From RZYY01 sp036794825 (lineage in GTDB: Bacteria > Bacteroidota > Bacteroidia > Bacteroidales > 4484-276), in assembly GCA_036794825.1 (NCBI GenBank), contig DAIRGA010000010.1, positions 62,001 through 126,000 of the forward strand: DNA of 64,000 bases, in the 5' to 3' direction. Below, one piece after another: positions 51,948 to 60,500 of this stretch. Each line of letters begins with the position of its first letter. Positions within the stretch are counted from its first letter, which is position 1. The notes beneath the pieces are model-generated. The model searched no databases and had not been told where the DNA came from. It was given only the letters and a program-made list of their open reading frames with translations. A program made the position numbers and the translations under genes.

Positions 51948-51955
51948 CAAATTTA
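51948..51955 (-). promoter_or_regulatory. -7 promoter box of the rrf2-hcp cluster
   Basis: Minus-strand TAAATTTG, an exact TAnnTTTG match, 24 bases before the rrf2 start codon. No clear -33 element, as may be expected for an activated or repressed promoter. Confidence 0.5.
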
Positions 51956-52234
51956 TATAAAATTTAAGTACTGAAAATATTTTTTTTCGAAATTTTCTCC
52001 CGGGATAGTTATTATATTGATATTCTTGTTATTACACATTCATTTGTAATAAGATGTAAGTTAAGGCAAGCCACTAAGTATTGATGATCCTCCGGTTTTT
52101 AATCGAAAACAATGAGATTCATAAGGGAATACCGGGTTTTATCCTGAAAAAAATCCGGGATCAAAATTTACCGTCTCAACATATTATTCAAAACTATTCG
52201 TAACTGACCCGCCGGAGGAAGTGCCTAATATTAT

Positions 52235-52242
52235 TAATTTTG
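52235..52242 (+). promoter_or_regulatory. -7 promoter box of ychF
   Basis: TAATTTTG, an exact TAnnTTTG match, 31 bases before the ychF start codon. No -33 TTG at the right distance. Confidence 0.5.
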
Positions 52243-52273
52243 CTGACATAAATTCAACATAAAACCAAGCAGC

Positions 52274-53374
52274 ATGGGACTCAAATGTGGCATTATCGGG
52301 ATTACCAATGTGGGTAAAACGGTGATTTTTAACTGCATATCCAAGACAAAGGCCGAAACTTCCAATTTCGCCTTCAGTACTAATAAATCCAACATCGGGA
52401 TGATTGATGTACCCGACGACCGGCTTCAAAAGATTGACGCACTCATCAAATCGGCGCGGATCGTTACGGCCACCGTAGAGATTGTGGACATTCCAGGTCT
52501 TGCCAAAGGCGCCAGTCAGGGCGAAGGTATCGGCAACAAATTCCTGGCCGACATCCAGCAAACCGATGCAATCATTCATGTGCTACGATGTTTCGACGAT
52601 CCTGATCTGCCTCATATCGAGGGTTCGGTTGATCCGGTGAGAGACATGGAAATTGTTGATCTTGAGCTTCAGGTGCGCGACCTCGACCTGGTGCAGCGCA
52701 AAATTCAGCGGCTGGAAAAAATGGCCAAATCGGGCGACAAGGAATTTAAACGCCAGGCAGGAATTCTGGAGAAACTGGCCGAACATATCGAGAATTTCCG
52801 CAACGTTCGTGATTTCGATCTGCACGAGCCGGAGCGCTCTCAACTGATTGGAGACATGTTCCTGCTCACCGACAAGCCCGTAATGTATGTGTGCAATGTT
52901 GATGATGCATCGGCGGTGAATGGTAATAAATACTCCGACAGCGTGATTAAGGCACTGGAGGGGAAAAATTCGCACGTACTGGTGATTGCCGGGAAACTGG
53001 AATCGGAAATTGCCGAGTTGGACGACCCCGCTGAAAGGCTGGAGTTTCTTAAAGATGCCGGCTTAACCGAACCGGGTGTAAATAAAATGATCCGGTTGGC
53101 TTTTGATATGCTCAATCTGCAATATTTTTTTACTGCCGGCCCTAAGGAGGTTCGTGCCTGGACAATCCGGAAAGGCTCCACGGCCCCCCAGGCTGCCGGC
53201 GCCATCCACAGCGATCTCGAGCGCGGTTTTATCCGGGCTGAGGTAATGAAATACGAAGACCTGATCCGCTATGGCTCTGAACATGCCGTGAAAGAAGCCG
53301 GAAAGTTCCATGTCGAGGGCAAAAGCTACATAGTGCAGGATGGAGATATTTTGCATATCCGTTTTAATGTTTAG
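52274..53374 (+). CDS. ychF: Ribosome-binding ATPase YchF (Obg family)
   Basis: Conserved P-loop protein that prefers ATP over GTP and associates with ribosomes and the stress response. 366 residues, the usual length. P-loop GITNVGKT (about 7-14), switch regions with FSTNKSNIGMIDVPDDRLQK and VDIPGLAKGASQGEGIGNKF, base-recognition CNVDDAS (in place of NKxD, as expected for YchF), a coiled-coil insert (about 135-170) and a C-terminal TGS domain (about 275-366). It is a single gene. Confidence 0.95.
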   Translation: MGLKCGIIGITNVGKTVIFNCISKTKAETSNFAFSTNKSNIGMIDVPDDRLQKIDALIKSARIVTATVEIVDIPGLAKGASQGEGIGNKFLADIQQTDAIIHVLRCFDDPDLPHIEGSVDPVRDMEIVDLELQVRDLDLVQRKIQRLEKMAKSGDKEFKRQAGILEKLAEHIENFRNVRDFDLHEPERSQLIGDMFLLTDKPVMYVCNVDDASAVNGNKYSDSVIKALEGKNSHVLVIAGKLESEIAELDDPAERLEFLKDAGLTEPGVNKMIRLAFDMLNLQYFFTAGPKEVRAWTIRKGSTAPQAAGAIHSDLERGFIRAEVMKYEDLIRYGSEHAVKEAGKFHVEGKSYIVQDGDILHIRFNV

Positions 53375-53441
53375 CAGAGAATTAATGGTCAGGCCGTTTT
53401 GAATTATATTTCTGGCAGGAGGCATTTATCCACCAAAACAG

Positions 53442-53478
53442 AAAAACCTCACAGGTTTTGAGAACCTGTGAGGTTTTT
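53442..53478. terminator. Perfect 16-bp hairpin, bidirectional terminator
   Basis: 53442-53457 and 53463-53478 pair perfectly over 16 bp, with a 5-base loop and A/T tails at both ends. It can stop ychF on the plus strand and the giant repeat-protein gene on the minus strand. The sequence CCTCACAGGTT/AACCTGTGAGG is one I remember as a common intergenic repeat in related genomes. Confidence 0.85.
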
Positions 53479-53508
53479 GTCTTTTTCTGTATTACTCAAC
53501 AGACAGGA

Positions 53509-56500
53509 TCAATAGCTGACCGAACAATCTTCGCTCACCTTTATGAAATATGCTTTACCGGGCTGCAGCGTACTCAACGTATTGATTTCAAATTCTGGAT
53601 AATAGAGAGCAATACCTGCTACTTCTTTGATAATGATCAATTTATTCATCACCGGTTCAAAAATTTCAGCTATCGTAAGAGAAGTTTCGCTCAGTACCGG
53701 GAGCAGGTTCCAGCCGGCTTCAAGTTGGATAGTTTTATCAACCGGCGCTTCACCACAAAGAGTGATCTGGGTTTCGCCTGAAGTTTTTATTACGTAACCT
53801 GAAAGCCTGTCCCAGTTGATTATCGTGTTCACTTGATCAGCCGGGAATAGCATCCCTCCATCGAGGTTGTACATAATTATTAGTTCCTGAATTGCGGGGG
53901 ACATAACGATTTCGATATCGCTTACAAATGGCTCGATGAATCCGGAAATACCGCCCCAGCCCGCCGGTATAATGATCGTCTGAGACTTGCCAAAATAAAG
54001 CGTAAGGCAATCCGTAACCGTGGCAACACAGGGTTCGCAGGCACTAACTGAAAGACAAAGCTGTACTTCGCCGGCGAAAATATCTTCCTGGCTGGGTATG
54101 TAGCTGGCATTCAAAACATATGGATCGTCAAAATAGCCTGTGCCTGCGGTTGTCCAGAAGTGGCTGCAACCATCTGCCGAAAACGGAGAGAGCATGATCT
54201 GATCATCCGGACAAGCGGTAAAATCGGCACCTGCATCCACTGAAGGTAAAGACTGAAAACAAAGTTGCATTACATCTTCGTAGGAATTCGCGCAAACACT
54301 CAGCGGAGTGGCTATCACAGTAATCTCAACACACCCAGCTATAAGGTCTTCGGGCCCTGGCACATAAACCGGCTCCAGCTCGTTATTTCCGGGGATAAAT
54401 ACTCCATCGCCTTTTGAACTCCATTCAATGACTGAATAGAAGCTGGCCATAACCAAGCCAGTAAAATCGAAAGTCGCATCAGCACAAATCGTCTCCTCTT
54501 CCGGTAAAATATCAACAAAAGGAGGATCAGCAAAAAAGATGGTTACACAATCAGTGACCGGCGCTGAGCATGGTTCACAAGGCAAAACGCTCAGACAAAG
54601 AACAACCTGTCCGGCCAGCAGATCCATATCTCCGGGTGCATAAAGAGGTGAGAGCAGCGAAGGATCATCGAATTTTCCATCCCCGGTGGTTTCCCAAAAA
54701 TATCCGCATCCATACTGGATAAATGGGGTCAAAATCACATCGTCTCCTTTGCAGATTGTCAAATCATCGCCGGCAAACACTTCGGGAAGTGGCTGGAAAC
54801 ATAAGAGAAAACTATCAGAATCAGCCACATCGCATGGATTGACCGGTTGCACAGAAACAAATATTTCGATGCAGCCCTGAGGATAGTCAACCTCGGGATT
54901 GGGGGTATAAATCGGTTCAGGGACAAAATTGCCGGGTGTAAAACTGCCTCCGCCATCCGCAGTCCACCATTGAATTTCAGCGTAATTTCCAGCTGCCACC
55001 AAACCGGTGAAGTCCATGACATCACCAAAACAGAGGGTGTATTGATCCGGAATGATGTCAACCTGTGGCGGGTTTACAAAAGTAATGGTAATACAATCGG
55101 TGGCCGCCTGAGTGCAGCTTCCACAGGGAAGTGCAATAAAACATAATACTGCCTGGCCATTTATAAGATCCATTTCACCTGGGATGTAGATAACACTGGC
55201 GCCCTCTAAAGTCAGAAAACTGCCATCGCCGGAAGTTTCCCAGCTAAAGCCGCAATTGTTCGCAGCAAAAGGTGTCAGAATGATCTGATCGGTGGAACAG
55301 ACGGTTGCATCTTCGCCGGCAAAAGCCATCGGTGGTTCCTGAAAACAAAGCATCAATTGATCCTGTGATGTAGAAAAGCAAGGCTCAACCGGCGATAAAG
55401 TAACTGAAAGCTCCACGCATCCCCCTGAAATATCTTCAGGGCCAGGATAATAAATGGGTTCGGGAACATCAGCTGAAGGAGAAAAAACACCATCCCCGCT
55501 TGTGTTCCATTGCAATGAAGAATAATTGGCAAATGCCACAAGTCCGGCCAAACTGAACGATTGGTCGGTACAAACCGAAAACTGGTCAGGAACAATATTG
55601 GCTGATGGAAGATTTTGGATAATCAGATACATACAAGCCATCGCAGACCCGCTGCAGGGGCTGCATGCCGATGCGGCCAGGCAAATTTCAACAACACCTT
55701 CAAGAGCGTCCTGAGGTCCCGGTGTATAGATTGGGTTAAGCAAAGAAGGATCGCTGAAAGATCCGTCTCCATCTGATAACCACTGAATGCCGCAATGGTT
55801 GACAGCAATAGCATCCATCTGAAACTGATCGCCATAGCAGATAGTAGCATCTCCCGGAAGATCGGCTTCAGGTAATGGCTGGAAGCACAGGCTTACCTGG
55901 TCCTGGGCACTCACCAGGCATGGGTTAACGGATTGAGCAGTTACCACGATCTGTATGCAACCCAATGGGTAATCAATGGATGGGTTTGGTTGATAAATCG
56001 GCTGTAGTGCACTGGCGCTTGGAAAAAAAGCTCCCCCGCCATTTGGCGTTGACCACTGGATGGACGAATATCCTGAAGCCTGAATCAGTCCGTTGAAACT
56101 CTGATTCTGGCCATGGCAAACTGTTAGCTGCGTCGGAATGATGTTGACCTGTGCCTGGCTGCGAATGGTAACCGTGAGGCAGGAAATTGCCGGCTGACTA
56201 CACGGGGAACAAGGTGAAGACGAGAGGCATAGCTGTACTGATCCATTGGCGATATCTGCAGAACCCGGTACGTAAGTAGGATTCAGAACGGAGGTACTGG
56301 AAAATGTTCCATTACCATTCGTACTCCAAAGAAACCCACAATTATTCTCCACCGATCCCGAAAGCGAGACCGTCTGACCTGCGCAGATCGTGACATTTGA
56401 TCCGGCTATTGCAACCGGAGGCTGCGCAACCTGCGCCGTAACTGAACTTGTGACCTGGCTTTGACCATCACTAACTACTACAGTATATACTGTTTGCTGA

Positions 56501-57429
56501 AAGGGGTAGACTGTCGGATTCTGCAGATTTGAACTAAAACCCTGTGGATCAGATGACCAGGTGAACGAGTAATTTCCTGATCCGCCCGTGACTGTAACAC
56601 CCAATTGCACCGGGGAACCATTGCAAACCGAAGTTGGAACTGCCGAAGCCTGGGCATTAAGCGGAGCAGTCAAAGTGAAATTAATACTGGTGAGCGCTGA
56701 TAACCCATTATCAACAAACAGCCCGTTACTGTTTGGCACTGATGCGTTGTAGACTACTGTGGCCGGACAGGTTTCGTTATTGCTTGCTTTCCATACTTTC
56801 CACACAAGACTTTCACCAGCCGCAAACCCATCCTTACCTGCCGTTGTATTATCATCACCATAAGCAATCACAGCTTTATTATTTACACCATCCCAGATTG
56901 CAGCGCCACCACACTTTTGCACGCTGTTCTGGTCGAGATAGAAAACCCCGATAAAATCACCATAAACCATGGAAGTATTTGTGAAACCAACATTTGCCGG
57001 AGCTGAAATCAGGTGTGTGGAACCCGTTGCAACGAAAGACCAACCGGAAGGATAGGCGTTTACCTGGATAAATCCGGTTTTGGTTTCGGTTATTACCAGG
57101 CTTCCGGGGTAAGTTACCGTGAGAGATACGTCGTAAGCTCCGGCTGCACTGTAGGTGACAGGTGGAGGAATCTTTCCGGTGTAGGTGGCTGGTATGCCTC
57201 CCGTAAAAGTCCAAACCCAAGACAAAGGCGTTCCGGTGGATTGATCGGTGAAAGTAACTTTGTTTCCAACCGGAATAAGTGTGGCAGTCGCAGTAAAATT
57301 GACCACTGGGTTAACAATTGAAGTTGAAGTGATTATGCTATTATCGTTACCTGCTTGCAAATACCCGACAGACAACAACATTCCGGCAAAAACAATAATC
57401 AACCCGGGAAAAAGGGTAGAAATTTTCAT
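53509..57429 (-). CDS. 1306-residue secreted protein with alternating Cys-rich repeats
   Basis: Large secreted protein. Signal peptide about 1-26 (ending LQAGNDNS), then a PKD domain (about 43-125, VTFTDQSTGTPLSWVWTFTG). Next comes a module of about 125 residues with AYGDDNTTAGKDGFAAGESL and the end DNGLSALTSINF, then another Ig/PKD-like part. After that comes a long array of about 90-residue domains in strict A-B alternation, about 4.5 A-B pairs of roughly 180 residues each. A domains have the core C-G-x-x-W-x-T-x-G-x-G-x-F and a SPCSPC-like Cys group; B domains have I-P-x-Q and L-C-F-Q ends. The C terminus (about 1160-1306) is a module shared with the protein at 62730. There is no classical T9SS sorting domain at the end. 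It is probably a surface adhesin or filament (inference). Confidence 0.82.
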   Translation of the reverse strand: MKISTLFPGLIIVFAGMLLSVGYLQAGNDNSIITSTSIVNPVVNFTATATLIPVGNKVTFTDQSTGTPLSWVWTFTGGIPATYTGKIPPPVTYSAAGAYDVSLTVTYPGSLVITETKTGFIQVNAYPSGWSFVATGSTHLISAPANVGFTNTSMVYGDFIGVFYLDQNSVQKCGGAAIWDGVNNKAVIAYGDDNTTAGKDGFAAGESLVWKVWKASNNETCPATVVYNASVPNSNGLFVDNGLSALTSINFTLTAPLNAQASAVPTSVCNGSPVQLGVTVTGGSGNYSFTWSSDPQGFSSNLQNPTVYPFQQTVYTVVVSDGQSQVTSSVTAQVAQPPVAIAGSNVTICAGQTVSLSGSVENNCGFLWSTNGNGTFSSTSVLNPTYVPGSADIANGSVQLCLSSSPCSPCSQPAISCLTVTIRSQAQVNIIPTQLTVCHGQNQSFNGLIQASGYSSIQWSTPNGGGAFFPSASALQPIYQPNPSIDYPLGCIQIVVTAQSVNPCLVSAQDQVSLCFQPLPEADLPGDATICYGDQFQMDAIAVNHCGIQWLSDGDGSFSDPSLLNPIYTPGPQDALEGVVEICLAASACSPCSGSAMACMYLIIQNLPSANIVPDQFSVCTDQSFSLAGLVAFANYSSLQWNTSGDGVFSPSADVPEPIYYPGPEDISGGCVELSVTLSPVEPCFSTSQDQLMLCFQEPPMAFAGEDATVCSTDQIILTPFAANNCGFSWETSGDGSFLTLEGASVIYIPGEMDLINGQAVLCFIALPCGSCTQAATDCITITFVNPPQVDIIPDQYTLCFGDVMDFTGLVAAGNYAEIQWWTADGGGSFTPGNFVPEPIYTPNPEVDYPQGCIEIFVSVQPVNPCDVADSDSFLLCFQPLPEVFAGDDLTICKGDDVILTPFIQYGCGYFWETTGDGKFDDPSLLSPLYAPGDMDLLAGQVVLCLSVLPCEPCSAPVTDCVTIFFADPPFVDILPEEETICADATFDFTGLVMASFYSVIEWSSKGDGVFIPGNNELEPVYVPGPEDLIAGCVEITVIATPLSVCANSYEDVMQLCFQSLPSVDAGADFTACPDDQIMLSPFSADGCSHFWTTAGTGYFDDPYVLNASYIPSQEDIFAGEVQLCLSVSACEPCVATVTDCLTLYFGKSQTIIIPAGWGGISGFIEPFVSDIEIVMSPAIQELIIMYNLDGGMLFPADQVNTIINWDRLSGYVIKTSGETQITLCGEAPVDKTIQLEAGWNLLPVLSETSLTIAEIFEPVMNKLIIIKEVAGIALYYPEFEINTLSTLQPGKAYFIKVSEDCSVSY

Positions 57430-57463
57430 TGTGATGTAATGTTTGAATAAAAGAATTTGTATT

Positions 57464-57493
57464 GAAAAAGCAGGGCTAAACTACTGCTTTTTC
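57464..57493 (-). terminator. Terminator of the beta-solenoid gene
   Basis: A 10-bp stem (57464-57473 with 57484-57493) with a 10-base loop; the 3' arm read on the minus strand ends in a U-rich run. It lies 56 bases past the gene's stop. Confidence 0.75.
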
Positions 57494-57548
57494 GCATAAT
57501 CAAAAGGTGAAAGGGGCTTTTAATTGTCCCGAAAAAAAGAATGCAGAA

Positions 57549-60500
57549 TCAGAAAATGCCGGTTTTGGCCGTGAATTGCCGGTTTGAATCCTGTTCGATG
57601 ATTCTGACGATGTAAATTCCTTTTACAGAGATCGGATGCGCTATCATGCTGTTTCCAGCTTCCAGCCATGTCTGGAATACTTTGCGACCGGTAAGATCAA
57701 ATATCTGGCAGGTAAGTGATTTCCCTTTACTTTCGTTGGGCAGGTCGAAATATAAGTGGTTTCCATCTGCAAAAATTCGACACCGATCCGGATCAAAATT
57801 CTCGTCAATACCGGTATTACCGGTAAAAATCAGCTTAAACCGATCGGCGTTATCATCCGCTGCGGCAGTAAACTGGTGATATGGCTGAATCATCAGATCG
57901 GTGGAGATGTTTAGTTTTTCGTCCACCAGGATAATCTTTACACCTTCAGGAAAAGTCTCAATACCCTCAGCATCAAATCTGTAGGATGCTGAAATTCCTT
58001 TTTTAAAAAACAGATTAACTGTAGTTTCTTCATCAAAAGGTAATGTGTTGGTTGATAGACGGTCGCCATAAGTACTGCAGGTATAGAAAGCCGGGGGCTG
58101 CTGGAAACCGGATAAGTAAGCGCAATCCAGTTCATTATCAAAAGCATAGGTTGCCATTTCATCAAATCTCACTCTGCAGATGGTTGCCGTATTATTTTCG
58201 AGGCTTTGAGCAGTTAAAGTTAGTGTTGGTCTTTGACTCTCCTTGTACCAGTTTTGCGGGGTGTGCACTCTCGAAAGCTGCGGTATGGTCAATGCATTGT
58301 TTTCATCGGAAACCCTGATAAAGAATCCGTTGTGAGGAGGAATAAATCCACCGGGATCAAGATCAATATAATTATGAATGCTCTCTTTCCAGATTTTTGC
58401 AATGTCGTTGACTCCAATAAGATTCCAAAGCCCGTCATTCCAACGAAGCCCGCAGGTGTAGGGATTTCCAAGCAGATGCCACCCTCTTTCATCATTGTAT
58501 GAAAAATTGTTGATCGTTAAATCATAATTGAATAAATCGCCGGAAAACCATTTGTTTTCATCAACATGGCTGGCAATCAGGTAGCCTTTACCACATTGAA
58601 AATGAGTAAAGTTACCGGGAACCTTGTAGTTTAACCAAAGGTTTTCGGTTTCGTCGTAAATAAAAAGATCATCATCAGTTTCAGGGTTAAAGGGACTACC
58701 ACTAATTTCCAAATTGTCAACCGGCGACCCCAATAAATGCCAGCCATTGGTACTGGAAGTGTATCCTTTAATGAAACGTTGGGAGCGAATTTTTTTAGCT
58801 GGCACTGATGGCCCATTCACGATCAAGGATGCAGTTGCATCCTGGTTTGATTCGAGTGTAAAGCTGTCATCATCACCACAAATCAATGTTCCATTAATTG
58901 AGAGGAATTTCCCGGGTTTAACAGAAAATTTTGCACCACCGTTCACAATCAGGCTTCCGAAAACAGTAAGATCACCGTTGAGATTACAACCATTTACATT
59001 TGTATTGGAAATAGTAAGCATAAGCAATTGAGAGAGCCTGATATTCTCTGAAGGGCCGATGTTTAATCCGGGTTCATCGCCTTCAATTTCAAGGGATGAT
59101 GAGGGATTTGACTGGAGGTTGTTTAATTCGCCGGCAATCGGCTTTCTTAAAGATAAAACCTGATTACCAATTTGTAACAAACCATTTGTGAGTGTGAGCG
59201 TACCCATCAGTGTCAGTTTCCCCTGCAAATTCACACCGCTGCCGGTTCGGTTGATGGTGAGATTATTCAATGTGATTTGTGGGAGGTTTATTGGATTGAG
59301 CACAAAAAGTCCGCTAATATTCAAATTGGAATCTTTCCCGCCAACCAGGCTTCCACTGCCCAGAACCGTCAGGTTATTCCCGATAGTCAGGGTATTTGTT
59401 CGTATGCCAAAATTTCCCAATGCGATTTGCAGGTCACCCGGAACAGATCTGTCGTTGTGCAACAGGACGTTATTCATATTTTGAATAAAAACATTCCTTG
59501 GCCCATCAACTTCTGGCCACTCTTTGTCGGAGGTAGTCTGAACGGAAATTCCGCGGTAGAGCAATGTCCCGCCCGGGCCATAAGATATCGCATTACCATT
59601 AAGGTCAATTTCACTATTGGATAATGTAAAGGTCCCCCATATCTTCAACGGATTGTTAAGCCTGATCCCGTTGGGCCTGGTCAGGCTAAGGTTGTACAGA
59701 TCGGTTAATCCAAGGTCAAGTATTGTGCCGCTCCCACCTATGCTAAGGCTGGATTCGTTACCAGCAATCAGTTGACCAGTGTTCTCAGTTAAAGTTCCAT
59801 TGAGGGTCAGGGTGTTAAAACTCCCGATCATCAAATTGCCTGAATAAATTGCGAGCGCATTATGAACGGTTACATTTCCGGTCATGTTCACTCCGTCCGA
59901 CCTTGTGATGTATAAATTTGCCAGTTCGCATGGAGGAAGATCTGTAGAGGTTTTCAAAGTAGTTTCGTTTATCTGAAGCGTCGAGGATGACCCACCAAGC
60001 GAGCCTCCTGAAGCATTGATTGTTCCATCGAGATAAAGAGTGTAAGCGCCAATGTTCAGAGTGCCGGCTGAAAGGGTGAGTTTGCTTTTCACTGTAACAT
60101 CACCACCGAGGTTTATGCCGTTGCCTCGGTTAATGTGAAGATCTTTCAGGGTAATGGCAGGAAGGGTTGTGGCTGCCCCGCTGCCTCCGAAAACCACGGA
60201 TGAGTTATTTCCACCGGTAAGCGTTCCCAACGTCTTACTGATGTTACCGTTTAAAGTTAGCTGATAATTGCCAATACTCAGTTCGCCATTGGTGAGGGTT
60301 AATGAAGTGTGAACGGTTGCATCGCCATTCAAATAAAGGCCGCCGGAACGATTTACCGTAAGCTGGTAAAGGTTGGCGCTTCCTGGGATCATGGTTTGAC
60401 TGGCATTTTCGTCGTAAACCAGGTGACCGCTGGTTCCAGAGATAATAGTCCCGTTGGTTTGCTGAAAATCACCCGCAAAATTCAGCTGGTAGTTTCCCAG

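Larger units (their letters stand above)
51924..52273. other. 350-base divergent region between rrf2 and ychF
   Basis: AT-rich with no reading frame of note. It holds a -7 box for rrf2 (51948-51955, minus), a stem-loop (52132-52140 CCGGGTTTT with 52150-52158 AAAATCCGG, one wobble) and a -7 box for ychF (52235-52242, plus). No clear palindromic operator for the Rrf2 protein was found. Confidence 0.6.
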
